Assembly (NCBI GenBank): GCA_021792655.1
Contig: JAJYUG010000007.1
Span: 1 to 37,810 of the forward strand
Origin: Thermoplasmata archaeon
GTDB lineage: Archaea > Thermoplasmatota > Thermoplasmata > Thermoplasmatales > Thermoplasmataceae
DNA: 37,810 bases
Reading direction: 5' to 3'
In this document: positions 8,507-17,456 of the stretch, in pieces
How positions within the stretch are numbered: position 1 is the stretch's first letter
How the letters are laid out: the number at the start of each line of letters is the position of its first letter
Program-made: the position numbers and the translations under genes
Notes under the pieces: generated by a model
The model's database searches: none
The model's input: only the letters and a program-made list of their open reading frames with translations
Told to the model about the DNA's origin: nothing

Positions 8507-9532
8507 ATGGCCGGAAAGAAACTTGAAACACAGGAAATAGGAAGCTTCAGGAAACCTGAATACCTCAGCAGGAAATTCCACACAGGCAGTGAGGGTGAGG
8601 TTGAGCCGCTCAAGGAAAGGGCAACTATTGAAACGCTTCAGCTCTTCAACAGAGCTGGCCTTGAGAATATAGGAGTTGGTGGAGAGATGTTCAGGTGGGA
8701 GATGTATGAGCATTTCGCCCAGTACATAACGGGCCTGAAGTTCTACGGTATGGTAAGATCCTTTGACAACAGGTATTACAAGAAGGGCAGCATTGTTTCT
8801 GAACTGCGCAGAACTTCAAGTCTTCACGGAGATGAGCTGGATTTCCTCCTGAGGAATTCGAAAGGAGAGATAAAGCTCCCCATAACCGGTCCTTACACAA
8901 TGATGGACTGGTCGTTCAATGAACACTATAAGGACAGGGACGAAGTGGCTGTGGCCTTCGGCAGAATACTGAACGAGGAGATACGGGACCTCAAGAAAAG
9001 ATGGGATATTGCCAGGCCAGGTGAAAAATTCCAGGTGCAGATCGATGAGCCTGCTACCACTACCCATCCTGCGGAAATGGATACAGTCGTTGAATCCATA
9101 AACAGGTCAGTGGAGGGGATAGGAGGGGCAGAATTTTCTCTGCACGTATGCTACAGCAAGGATTACCGTGTTCTATATGATCGCGTGCCTGAAATGAAGC
9201 TTCAGGGGCTGAACCTAGAATACGCTAACCGGGACAAGATTGTCACCGGGACAGGCGACTCCGATCGGCCCGGTTATAATGACATAAGATACTTCGCGGA
9301 GATCGAGGACAGAAAATTTCTCGGAGTCGGGGTAACGGATGTGCACATTGACGAGATCGAGCCAGTGGAAGTCATAGAGGACAGGATAAAATACGTTCTG
9401 GGCATAATCGATGATCCAGAAAGGATCAAGATTAATCCGGATTGCGGACTTAGGACAAGAAGCAGGGAGATCGGGTACGAGAAGCTCAGGAACATGGTAA
9501 TCGCCAGAGACCGTGTGGTGGAAAAACTCTAG
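8507..9532 (+). CDS. Methionine synthase catalytic domain (MetE C-terminal type)
   Basis: A 341-residue stand-alone core of cobalamin-independent methionine synthase. It carries the complete zinc site: His213 and Cys215 in SLHVCYS, Glu238 in LNLEYAN and Cys313 in NPDCGLRTR, plus QIDEPA (residues 178-183) and the opening EIGSFRKPEYL typical of the domain. It transfers a methyl group to homocysteine. The chosen ATG at 8507 sits 5 nt after GGTGAG, a good match to the anti-Shine-Dalgarno; an in-frame GTG at 8498 is an alternative. It ends convergently with and 4 bases into the sedolisin gene. The methyl donor, given the MTHFR-like gene two genes upstream, is probably methyl-tetrahydrofolate or a related pterin, directly or via a corrinoid. 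Confidence 0.9.
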   Translation: MAGKKLETQEIGSFRKPEYLSRKFHTGSEGEVEPLKERATIETLQLFNRAGLENIGVGGEMFRWEMYEHFAQYITGLKFYGMVRSFDNRYYKKGSIVSELRRTSSLHGDELDFLLRNSKGEIKLPITGPYTMMDWSFNEHYKDRDEVAVAFGRILNEEIRDLKKRWDIARPGEKFQVQIDEPATTTHPAEMDTVVESINRSVEGIGGAEFSLHVCYSKDYRVLYDRVPEMKLQGLNLEYANRDKIVTGTGDSDRPGYNDIRYFAEIEDRKFLGVGVTDVHIDEIEPVEVIEDRIKYVLGIIDDPERIKINPDCGLRTRSREIGYEKLRNMVIARDRVVEKL

Positions 9533-12500
9533 AACTTCCACCTGTCCTTCTTACCGGCCACTGTCCAAAGCAGCACGGCTAATATGAACGCTGTACCACC
9601 AATTATAACCAGGTTTGCAATGAGGAAAACAGGATTGCTGTAGGATACTGTAACATAATTTGTCGAATATCCTGACCCGTCGTTGAGATGTATGGACAGG
9701 GCAACATAATATGTATTACCAGGGTAAATACCCGTGAAGAACATTGAATTCTGGCCCTGATTGTAAACAATTACGTTGTTTACGGTCCCGGGTCTGAAGG
9801 ACGTAGTGCTTGAGACGCTGACCTCATAGTAGGAGAAGTCTGTGCCGGAATATGGGCTCCACTGGAGATATAGGGTGAAAAACAGCAGGGGAAAATACTT
9901 CTCTATATTGAGGTTGAAATGGAAGACCTCAACGTGAACTGGACTCAACCTCTCAGGTATGGTTGCGTTCGTAGAGACGATCAAGGTTACGTTTGCTGAC
10001 ATATACAGGTCCCTTCTGTAATTCAGCGTATGGTTGCCGACTGGCGACTGGACTGAATATACCCCTGACGAATTGGTGAAGGAAAAGAATGTTGTATTGG
10101 ACACGGACACGTTTACACCCTGCAATCCGAAGCCAAAGTTGTAATCGCTCACTGTACCAGATATGATCGGGTTTTTGCCGGATTCTGTCAGATCGATCTG
10201 TATGGACTGGTTTTCTGCCGGAAGGAGTGACAGATTAAGGTAATATGGGATATAGCCGGTGCTGCTGACAGAAATATTCGCCTTACCAGGAGCCAGTGTC
10301 ACGGTATAAATTCCATTGTTCCCGCGTAAGTGGTTGCCGTTGGCCTCAACCGTTGAGTTTCCCTGGAACACGAAGATGGAAAGGTTGGCATATACCGGCT
10401 GCATGGTTATGGTGGCGTTCTGTCCGGCGGTGAATCGAATGGTATTGCTGTAAAAGCCGTTCCCGGAAAGTTCAAGCTGGTTGGTACCATAGATGGCACT
10501 GACAGTTGTTTTGTCCGGCCCCACTGGTACGGTGCCGTAAAAATTGTCCAGGATACCGGAAAACACAGGACGGTATGTTGCAGTGTAATATCCCTTAATT
10601 GTTATGTTAGTACTGAACATGGAAGGTATGTAGATAGTTCTGTACACGTAGATTGGATTGATAGTTGCGGTTATATTATAATATCCTCCTGTGGTAAAAG
10701 GATAGGAGTTTCCGCTAATCGGTCGGCCGTTTACCTCCCAAGATGGGCTTCCGCCGCTGTTCAGTGCAAAAGTTCCAGTAATCCCACCATTATAAGCCAG
10801 GCTGTATAATATGGAAGTATCCGAAATCGCGGTCCCTTTTATGAAGTGGTTGTACCCATTTACTGTGTATGAAACGTTATACTGTGACCCATAACGCGAC
10901 AGCTGGATGGAGCTGTAATTCTGCTCGGAGGGAATCTGGCTGTACCTTTCCATATAAACGCTGGAAACTGGATCGGTGTTTGACCCGTTTGCGACAGTTA
11001 CGTTGGAAAAGTATGCGCCTGCGAGGTTTGTAAGGTTGTACTCGGAACCAGTGATCTCTGCGCCGAACGCCGCATGATAGTCCCCGGCAAACGAGAGCAG
11101 GTAATTCAGGCTGAATGATTGATCACCAGCACTGGCGGTGATGTTTGTCCCCCTCATAACCAGGGATAGCGATACAGTTTTTCCGGACATGTTTGGCAGA
11201 GGATCTGACCCGGAAACCAGGACACCGTTCTGTTCTATCCTGTATTCTGCGCTGTACGTGCCGTTAAGGTCGCTTACCCCGGCCTTAACAAAATTTTCGC
11301 TTGATGAGTACTCAGAAACATAGTAAAACGAAGAGCCACTGGAACTGTTTTGATTGGAGCCGTTTCCGAGCGTGATGTTAGCGGTTACAGAAGTGGAGTT
11401 ATAACCGGAACTGTTAATGACTGCCACTGTGCCATAGGTACCCATTATCTCCATTGAGTCGTTGATAAGGGCACCTACGACCGGAGTTCCGAGTCCCGTT
11501 ACGGGATTCCAACCTGGAGCTGCATAGTAATAACCATTATTGCCACTGACAACCTGGGTCAGCGCTGATTTATACAGTTCTGTTCTTGATATCTGGTAAA
11601 GCATTGGGTTTATTGACCCCATGCTTTTTCCGTTAGCCTGGTCGAGCAGAGCGCCTATTGCTGCCCACATCGGGGTTCCAACGCTGGTACCGCCAACCTC
11701 CTTTGTGGACCCGCCCTGTATAATCTCCACACCAGTATCGACGCTCGCAACCATGGAAACATCCGGGACGCCCCTGTTATGAACCGTGGAGTTTATTCCA
11801 GGGCCGGCCTGCCAGTATGGTATAGCAAGTTTGCTGAACCCCCCTCCACTGCCATAGGAGTTACCACTAGCCATCCCGCCCCACGCTGACTGAGTCCAAC
11901 CCTTAGTCTTAGTGGGTTGATAAAGAGATGTGCCTCCTACAGCAGTTACATATGGATCCGACGATGGAAAGTTTACGGTAAGCTGGGAGGTTCCATCATA
12001 GGCCCCAAGATCTCCTGATGCTGCGAACACGGTAATGTTGGCATTCTGGGCCTGCTGGAAAACCGCTGATGAAGTTAGTATTGCCTGCGTTCCAAGTTCT
12101 GTCTCAGGCGTCCCCCAGCTCAGTGAGATTATATTCCCAAGCTTGTTGCTAATGGCATAACTAACCGCATTCAGGAGACCACTACTTGCGTCAGACGCAA
12201 TTATTAGGTTTATGTGGGCACCTGGAGCCATAGCGTGAGCCCATTCAACGTCGGTGGCAGTCTCAAGCGCCCAGCTGGCATTTGCCTGCTGAATTTCGCC
12301 GGATCCGGGTGGATATATTATGGAAAGGTTAATTGGCGGGAGATTCATGATTTGGTCAAAAGCCATTACATCGTACCTGATGGTCGGGTCACCGAACGCG
12401 TCCACTATGGCAATAGTCTCTCCCTTTCCGTTCAGCCCGCTAGAGTAGGCAGCATTATAGCCGTAGGCAAGAGCTATGTCTGATGGGATATAGGCAAATG

Positions 12501-12885
12501 GGACCACCATCTGCGCAGGTGATGAAAAAGGCTGGAACAGCATGTTTTTGCTGTCCTGAAAATAGCTTATGTTGAAATTTTTCTTCAGTATCCCCATGGA
12601 TTCCGTGAAACTGTTGATGATCTTCACTGGCACACTTGCCTGGATCAACGACCCGTAAGAAACGGTCCCAATCCGGCTTTCATTGAGATAATTCATCATC
12701 ATTGACCGATAAAATGTCCCCTGAGGTGAATAAATTGTGTAATTTATGTACCCAGATCCAGCTGCTGACTGATAAGTTATTACCGGGGTATTTGCACCGC
12801 TTGAAAGCCCTGAATCAATCCCGGCAAGGCCGGAGAATAAGAGCGCAGTGACCATGGCCAGCACAATGAGGGGTATTATTCTCAT
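9529..12885 (-). CDS. Secreted sedolisin-type (S53) acid protease, C-terminal membrane anchor
   Basis: A very large (1118-residue) S53 serine-carboxyl protease, an endopeptidase active in acid. Seen in order: signal peptide (IIPLIVLAMVTALLFSGLAG, residues about 3-22); pro-region to about 130; peptidase domain about 135-480 with the catalytic Glu208 and Asp212 in WALETATDVEW, the oxyanion Asp292 in FAASGDLGAY and the nucleophile Ser401 in VGGTSVGTPMWAA; the usual late GWNPVTGLGTP. Long Asn/Ser/Thr-rich beta domains follow, including a carboxypeptidase-regulatory-like repeat (about 925-980) and a fibronectin-III-like domain (about 990-1080), then one transmembrane helix (about 1087-1110) and a basic tail KKDRWKF. 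It therefore acts outside the cell while tethered. Divergent from primase. It supports peptide scavenging by an acidophile. Confidence 0.93.
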   Translation of the reverse strand: MRIIPLIVLAMVTALLFSGLAGIDSGLSSGANTPVITYQSAAGSGYINYTIYSPQGTFYRSMMMNYLNESRIGTVSYGSLIQASVPVKIINSFTESMGILKKNFNISYFQDSKNMLFQPFSSPAQMVVPFAYIPSDIALAYGYNAAYSSGLNGKGETIAIVDAFGDPTIRYDVMAFDQIMNLPPINLSIIYPPGSGEIQQANASWALETATDVEWAHAMAPGAHINLIIASDASSGLLNAVSYAISNKLGNIISLSWGTPETELGTQAILTSSAVFQQAQNANITVFAASGDLGAYDGTSQLTVNFPSSDPYVTAVGGTSLYQPTKTKGWTQSAWGGMASGNSYGSGGGFSKLAIPYWQAGPGINSTVHNRGVPDVSMVASVDTGVEIIQGGSTKEVGGTSVGTPMWAAIGALLDQANGKSMGSINPMLYQISRTELYKSALTQVVSGNNGYYYAAPGWNPVTGLGTPVVGALINDSMEIMGTYGTVAVINSSGYNSTSVTANITLGNGSNQNSSSGSSFYYVSEYSSSENFVKAGVSDLNGTYSAEYRIEQNGVLVSGSDPLPNMSGKTVSLSLVMRGTNITASAGDQSFSLNYLLSFAGDYHAAFGAEITGSEYNLTNLAGAYFSNVTVANGSNTDPVSSVYMERYSQIPSEQNYSSIQLSRYGSQYNVSYTVNGYNHFIKGTAISDTSILYSLAYNGGITGTFALNSGGSPSWEVNGRPISGNSYPFTTGGYYNITATINPIYVYRTIYIPSMFSTNITIKGYYTATYRPVFSGILDNFYGTVPVGPDKTTVSAIYGTNQLELSGNGFYSNTIRFTAGQNATITMQPVYANLSIFVFQGNSTVEANGNHLRGNNGIYTVTLAPGKANISVSSTGYIPYYLNLSLLPAENQSIQIDLTESGKNPIISGTVSDYNFGFGLQGVNVSVSNTTFFSFTNSSGVYSVQSPVGNHTLNYRRDLYMSANVTLIVSTNATIPERLSPVHVEVFHFNLNIEKYFPLLFFTLYLQWSPYSGTDFSYYEVSVSSTTSFRPGTVNNVIVYNQGQNSMFFTGIYPGNTYYVALSIHLNDGSGYSTNYVTVSYSNPVFLIANLVIIGGTAFILAVLLWTVAGKKDRWKF

Positions 12886-12910
12886 GTGGCTTGCGTATTA
12901 CAAATCTAAT

Positions 12911-12923
12911 TAATATAATATTT
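12911..12923 (+). promoter_or_regulatory. TATA-like element before primase gene
   Basis: TAATATAATATTT lies 16-28 nt before the ATG at 12939, consistent with a leaderless primase mRNA. It falls in the 53-base gap shared with the divergent protease gene. Confidence 0.45.
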
Positions 12924-12938
12924 TATCACGTAATAGAA

Positions 12939-14108
12939 ATGATCGATGCAGCAGAGTCAGACCAGAAATTGAAGAACCTGTTCCACAGGTATTATGTGGA
13001 AGAGGATCTGGACCCTCCAGACCTGCTGCCATCCAGAGAGATAGGATACATACCGTTCAACGGATCAATGTCCAGGCATAGGAGGATACAGTCGGCAAGA
13101 GACCTGAAATATTTTGTATCAAACGCAGTCCCGCGCCACCTGTATTATTCAACCTCATATTACAGGAGGCCGGACGAGAAGAAAATGCAGGACAAGGAAT
13201 GGCTCGGGGCAGAACTGATTTTTGACCTTGATGCGGATCACATTAAGGGCGCAGACACCATGACCTACGTTCAGATACTTGCCGAGGTCAAGAAACACAC
13301 AATCAGGCTGATTGATGATTTTCTGATGGGTGATCTGGGGATACAGGAATCAGAGATGAAGCTTTTTTTCTCCGGCGGGAGGGGTTACCATGTCCACGTT
13401 ATCAGCGACAAGGTTTACGACCTGAATTCTGATTCAAGAAGGGAAATCACGGATTTTATCCGTGGAGAAAACCTGACTTCTCAGGGCATGATCTCATCCA
13501 TAAACCGAACGCAGCTCCTGGGAGGATGGCCCAAGCGTATTGACTCTTTCGTTTCGGATTTCTTTCGTGTACTTCCTAGGGAAAGAACCGAGGCCATGGA
13601 ACAGCTGAAGAGAGTATTTCCCAGCGCAAACACGGCCAGAAGCTTCTTTGATCATATAATGAAGCCCTCAAGGATAGGATCGAAAACAATGAACAGGATC
13701 GATATTCTTTCACTGAACGGAATTGAGAAATACAGGATTTTGAGCGAGGATGAACGGGGAATCGCCATGCTGGGATGGCTGATAGAACGGGCTAGAGAGA
13801 ACATGAGCGCAGAGATAGACGATCCTGTTACCACTGATGTGCACAGGCTCATAAGATTTCCTGGAAGTCTTCACGGGAAGACTGGACTCAAGGTCCTCGG
13901 CTTAAAAATATCTGACCTCCCGTCCTTTGATCCCCTCGTATCTGCAATACCTGAAACGTTCAGGAACGGTAACGCAAAAATATACGCTGAAAAGGAGGGG
14001 ACGATCGACATCAATGGACAGACAATAAGGGTAGCTGAAGGGGAACAGGAAGTGCCGTTATATGCTGCAATTTTCCTTTCCGCGTCGAGACAGGCATATC
14101 TTATATAG
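12939..14108 (+). CDS. priS: DNA primase small (catalytic) subunit PriS
   Basis: A 389-residue archaeal/eukaryotic-type primase catalytic subunit that makes RNA (and DNA) primers. Seen: REIGYIPFNGSMSRHRRI, PRHLYYSTSYYRRP, and the catalytic FDLDADHI with metal-binding Asp97 and Asp99; then FFSGGRGYHVHV, the conserved SGGRG-H nucleotide-binding motif, and the late RLIRFPGSLHGKTGLKV. The ATG at 12939 is preferred over a TTG at 12891 because the extra 16 codons lie in the AT-rich promoter and the family begins near this Met. The large subunit gene priL is not in the window. The downstream gap carries the rubrerythrin promoter. Confidence 0.95.
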   Translation: MIDAAESDQKLKNLFHRYYVEEDLDPPDLLPSREIGYIPFNGSMSRHRRIQSARDLKYFVSNAVPRHLYYSTSYYRRPDEKKMQDKEWLGAELIFDLDADHIKGADTMTYVQILAEVKKHTIRLIDDFLMGDLGIQESEMKLFFSGGRGYHVHVISDKVYDLNSDSRREITDFIRGENLTSQGMISSINRTQLLGGWPKRIDSFVSDFFRVLPRERTEAMEQLKRVFPSANTARSFFDHIMKPSRIGSKTMNRIDILSLNGIEKYRILSEDERGIAMLGWLIERARENMSAEIDDPVTTDVHRLIRFPGSLHGKTGLKVLGLKISDLPSFDPLVSAIPETFRNGNAKIYAEKEGTIDINGQTIRVAEGEQEVPLYAAIFLSASRQAYLI

Positions 14109-14140
14109 AATATTGGTTAGTAATTACTATAAACAAAAAA

Positions 14141-14150
14141 CATTTATACT
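14141..14150 (+). promoter_or_regulatory. TATA box before rubrerythrin
   Basis: CATTTATACT centred about 32 nt upstream of the ATG at 14178, preceded by an A-rich stretch (possible BRE), in a good position for an archaeal promoter with a short leader. Confidence 0.5.
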
Positions 14151-14177
14151 TTCATTAGATTCTCAACCGGTGTTTTT

Positions 14178-14597
14178 ATGGATTTTAAAAAGAGCAAGAC
14201 ATTAGAGAACCTGAAAGCCGGATTCGCAGGTGAGAGCCAGGCAAACAGGAGATACCTTTACTTTGCACAGAAAGCTGACGAAGAGGGAAACCAGGAGATC
14301 GCGCAGATTTTCAGATCAACAGCAGACGGAGAAACAGCCCATGCATTCGGGCACATGAATTACCTCAAGGCAGTCGGCGACCCAGTTACAGGCGAGCCCA
14401 TAGGTACCACGGAACAGAACCTTAAATCTGCAATAGCTGGGGAGACATATGAGTACAGCCAGATGTATCCGGGTTTTGCGAAGGTTGCCAGGGAAGAGGG
14501 CTTTGAAGAAATAGCACACTGGTTCGAGATACTCACAAAGGCTGAGAAATCCCACGCGAAAAAGTACGAAGATACTCTCGCCAAACTGAAGCAGTAA
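14178..14597 (+). CDS. Rubrerythrin-like diiron protein without rubredoxin domain
   Basis: A 139-residue four-helix diiron protein (erythrin/sulerythrin type) that reduces hydrogen peroxide. The full set of iron ligands is present: Glu19 (AGESQANRR), Glu52 and His55 (GETAHAFGH), Glu89 and Glu92 (GETYEYSQ), Glu123 and His126 (EKSHAKKYE). The C-terminal rubredoxin FeS4 domain of classic rubrerythrin is absent and no CxxC occurs, so electrons must come from a separate carrier. The stop is two bases before a DUF3501 gene; these two commonly occur together, so they likely form one oxidative-stress operon. Confidence 0.93.
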   Translation: MDFKKSKTLENLKAGFAGESQANRRYLYFAQKADEEGNQEIAQIFRSTADGETAHAFGHMNYLKAVGDPVTGEPIGTTEQNLKSAIAGETYEYSQMYPGFAKVAREEGFEEIAHWFEILTKAEKSHAKKYEDTLAKLKQ

Positions 14598-14599
14598 AC

Positions 14600-15181
14600 A
14601 TGACTGGAAAGATAACGGCTGGCGAGATTATCCCGCCATCTGAATATGGCAGACAGAGAGACACGACAAACCACAGGATCATAGAAATGGAGAAGAAGAG
14701 GAGATTATCCACAAGGACATTCAGCTACCTTTTCGAGCACAGGGACATAATACTAAATCAGATAAACGAGATGGTTTTTCTTGAAAATGTAAGGGATAGC
14801 GAAGAAATAGAACACCTCATAGATACTTACAGTGACCTTATGCCATCAAACGGCATCCTCAGTGTCTCCATGTTCATAGAAATTTCAGATCAGGATCAAC
14901 TTCTCAGGGAGATGCCCAGACTTTCCGGTATAGAACAAAGTGTCTATCTTGTATTTGACGACTCAGAACTTAGGGCAACGCCTGAGGAGGGTCGATCAAC
15001 CGAAGTGCTGGAATCAACGCTCCAGTACTTGAAATTCATATTCAACCGGGACCAGCTCTCCAAATTTCTGAAATCGAGGAATGCGTTCATAGAAACCAGG
15101 AAGGCTTACTACCGGGAAACGGCCAGAATACCTGAAGACTTGCTGGAAACATTGAAGAAAGAACTGATCTCCGAAAACTGA
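14600..15181 (+). CDS. DUF3501-family protein
   Basis: A 193-residue protein of the DUF3501 family. Seen: the family start with ITAGEIIPPSEYGRQRDTTN, then IIEMEKKRRLSTRTFSYLFE, HRDIILNQINEMVFLENV and SVSMFIEISDQD. The function is not established, but members sit beside rubrerythrin genes, exactly as here (2-nt gap), which suggests a role with the diiron peroxidase, perhaps in electron supply or assembly. No cofactor-binding cysteines are visible. Start is the ATG at 14600. The gene is followed by a T-rich stretch. Confidence 0.85.
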   Translation: MTGKITAGEIIPPSEYGRQRDTTNHRIIEMEKKRRLSTRTFSYLFEHRDIILNQINEMVFLENVRDSEEIEHLIDTYSDLMPSNGILSVSMFIEISDQDQLLREMPRLSGIEQSVYLVFDDSELRATPEEGRSTEVLESTLQYLKFIFNRDQLSKFLKSRNAFIETRKAYYRETARIPEDLLETLKKELISEN

Positions 15182-15185
15182 TCCT

Positions 15186-15201
15186 ATTTTCATTTTTTTA
15201 C
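15186..15201 (+). terminator. T-rich terminator after rubrerythrin/DUF3501 operon
   Basis: A run reading ATTTTCATTTTTTTA begins a few bases after the DUF3501 stop. Oligo-T tracts act as intrinsic terminators in archaea. Confidence 0.45.
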
Positions 15202-15263
15202 TTCTTGAAAACCTGATTTTCAACTACTAGAAACAATAATATGTGAAATTCCCATGGGCAACC

Positions 15264-16409
15264 ATGGTTGATTCGTTTCTCACCGGCCAGGAAAAGGAAG
15301 TTTTTGATTACGTAGCCAAGTTTGCCAGGGAAGAAGTTAGGCCGCTGGCCAGGCAAATTGACGAGAAGATGGAAGTACCTAAGATTCTCATTGACCGCAT
15401 GAAGGAACTGGGGCTCTTCGCAACGTATATACCTGAGAAGTACGGGGGTGCCGGACTCAGTTTCCGTTTCCTGATAAGATCAATCGAGGAGATATCCAAG
15501 GCCTGCCCAAGCACTGCCCTGGTTCTTGACGGTGCACTGACTCTTTTTGCTGAACCAGTGATCATGTTCGGGAGCGAGGACCTCAAGAGCAGGTACCTGA
15601 ACAAAGTTGCAAAGGGGTCCATCGGTGGACTTGCACTCACTGAACCAGGATCTGGCAGTGATGCAGCTTCCATAAAGACCCAGGCCGTCAAAAAAGGGAA
15701 AAACTACGTGATAAATGGAAGCAAGATATTCATATCAAACGGCAGACTGGCTGAGTTCTATGTGGTGGATGTAGTGACAGATCCATCCAAAGGTTACAGG
15801 GGGATTTCCACATTCGTGGTGGACTCGGATACACCCGGGCTTGAGATCAGCAGGGATATACACAAAATGGGAATAAGAGGTTCAAGTACTGTAGAACTCG
15901 TATTCAACAACGTTGAGGTACCGGAAGAAAACATTGTCGGGCACCTGAATGGCGGCTTCAGGGTCGTGATGGAAACCCTTGATGCCGGAAGAATAGGGAT
16001 AGCTTCCCAGGCATTGGGTATAGCAGAGGGTGCATTCGAGGAAGCCATAGCCTACATAAAGGAAAGAAAGCAGTTCGGACAGACTATTTCTAGCTTTCAG
16101 GGAATAGAGTTTATGATTGCAGATATGGGCACAAAGATAGAGGCATCAAGGCAACTGATCTATGCAGCTACCGAGGCTTGGGAGAAACATGGTGATTCCG
16201 TGAGACTTTCCTCCATGGCCAAACTTTTCGCTTCCGACATGGCAATGAGCGTGACAACCGACTGCCTTCAGCTTTTCGGCGGATACGGGTATACAACCGA
16301 TTTCGATGCGGAAAGGCATATGCGAGACGCAAAGATAACACAGATCTACGAGGGTACGAACCAGATACAAAGGGTAATAATCTCGAGGGAGATATTGAGA
16401 AATCAGTGA
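15264..16409 (+). CDS. Acyl-CoA dehydrogenase
   Basis: A flavin-dependent acyl-CoA dehydrogenase (381 residues from this start) that introduces the alpha-beta double bond in acyl-CoA thioesters, passing electrons to ETF. Seen: LALTEPGSGSD (FAD/substrate loop), KIFISNG, GIRGSSTVEL, the helical C-domain with RKQFGQTISSFQ, LQLFGGYGYTTDF and the catalytic-base Glu363 within QIYEGTNQIQRVI. The ATG at 15264 is preferred: AATAATAT, about 25 nt upstream, can be its TATA box. The GTG at 15243 is an alternative adding seven residues. The chain-length or branched-chain specificity is not apparent; a branched-chain amino-acid or short-chain substrate would fit a peptide-eater. Confidence 0.92.
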   Translation: MVDSFLTGQEKEVFDYVAKFAREEVRPLARQIDEKMEVPKILIDRMKELGLFATYIPEKYGGAGLSFRFLIRSIEEISKACPSTALVLDGALTLFAEPVIMFGSEDLKSRYLNKVAKGSIGGLALTEPGSGSDAASIKTQAVKKGKNYVINGSKIFISNGRLAEFYVVDVVTDPSKGYRGISTFVVDSDTPGLEISRDIHKMGIRGSSTVELVFNNVEVPEENIVGHLNGGFRVVMETLDAGRIGIASQALGIAEGAFEEAIAYIKERKQFGQTISSFQGIEFMIADMGTKIEASRQLIYAATEAWEKHGDSVRLSSMAKLFASDMAMSVTTDCLQLFGGYGYTTDFDAERHMRDAKITQIYEGTNQIQRVIISREILRNQ

Positions 16410-16413
16410 AAAT

Positions 16414-17223
16414 ATGATTTGGCTGGGCTGCTCCGGGTGGAGTTACAAGGAATGGTCTGGCGCTTTTTATCCATCATTTGTCCGAGATCAACTTAAATAT
16501 TATTCCCAGAAGTTCAATTCCGTTGAGATAAACAGCACCTTCTATGGTGAACCGGACAGAAACATTGTAAGGTCCTGGTGCAGCAAGATAGGCGACCGCG
16601 GAGATTTCAGGTTCTCAATAAAGATGCCTGGCAGCATAACCCATGATCTCTTCTTCAGGGACCTTCCTGCTACCATCAGCAGAAGCCTCGATTTTGAAAA
16701 GCTGATACTCGGGGAGATTGACAAGTATGGAAAATTAGGGGCATGCCTCATCCAGATGCCGCCCTGGCTTTCTGGCAAGCAGTGGGACAATTTCATGGAA
16801 ATGATCTCCTATCTCGATACTACCAGGTACAGGTATTTTGTAGAAACCCGTAACCCTGACATATCCCCGGCAGCAGCGAGAGAGTCTCTGGGAAAATTCA
16901 ATGTAGGGTTGGCTCTCGTTGACACGCCGCTGATTCATCTTGGCACAATTGATGCAGGTACAAACTACATAAGACTCCACGGCAGGAATGCTGAACAGTG
17001 GAATCAAGTGGATGACAAGATGTCGAAATATCACTATCTATATGGATCTGAAGAGATTTCCGGGATAGCGTCAGTTATAAAACCGCACTTATCTTCACAG
17101 GATGACATATTCGTATATTTCAACAATCACCATGAGGGATTTGCTCCGAAGAATGCAATTGAACTGGGAAATGCTCTTGGAATTCTCCCCGCTGGATTTC
17201 CAGATCAGAAGAAACTGTTCTGA
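16414..17223 (+). CDS. DUF72 (YecE-like) family protein
   Basis: A 269-residue TIM-barrel protein of the DUF72/YecE family, of unknown function. Seen: the signature opening WLGCSGWSYKEWSGAFYP, YYSQKFNSVEINSTFYG, FRFSIKMPGSITHD, GACLIQMPPW, VETRNPD, YIRLHGRNAEQW and the end VYFNNHHEGFAPKNA. It starts 4 nt after the acyl-CoA dehydrogenase stop, so the two are probably cotranscribed, but no functional link is known. Confidence 0.9.
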   Translation: MIWLGCSGWSYKEWSGAFYPSFVRDQLKYYSQKFNSVEINSTFYGEPDRNIVRSWCSKIGDRGDFRFSIKMPGSITHDLFFRDLPATISRSLDFEKLILGEIDKYGKLGACLIQMPPWLSGKQWDNFMEMISYLDTTRYRYFVETRNPDISPAAARESLGKFNVGLALVDTPLIHLGTIDAGTNYIRLHGRNAEQWNQVDDKMSKYHYLYGSEEISGIASVIKPHLSSQDDIFVYFNNHHEGFAPKNAIELGNALGILPAGFPDQKKLF

Positions 17224-17456
17224 AAGTTCGGCACAGTCAGCCTTACAAAAATTGAGATTTCAGGCTTAATGTTAAATTGTCATTATATTTCCAGCAATAG
17301 GGCAATATCTTACAAGGTTCTCCATTCATCTTGGGCATGTACGACAGCTGATGACCGTGAACAAGGATCGGTAAATTTGCTGATTGTTCTTGATTTTTAC
17401 AGAACCGTGACAAATTTATAAATTGATTTCGCATAAGGCAGCATGGGATTGATCTA
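17224..17456. other. Intergenic region before gatD
   Basis: About 230 bases without a supported gene. It includes AAATTTATAAATT at about 17411-17423, a plausible TATA element for the gatD transcript (35-45 nt before the start). Confidence 0.4.

Noticed and set aside
12891-12938. TTG at 12891 as primase start
   Set aside because: The extra 16 codons lie in the AT-rich promoter, and the family N-terminus aligns with the ATG at 12939.
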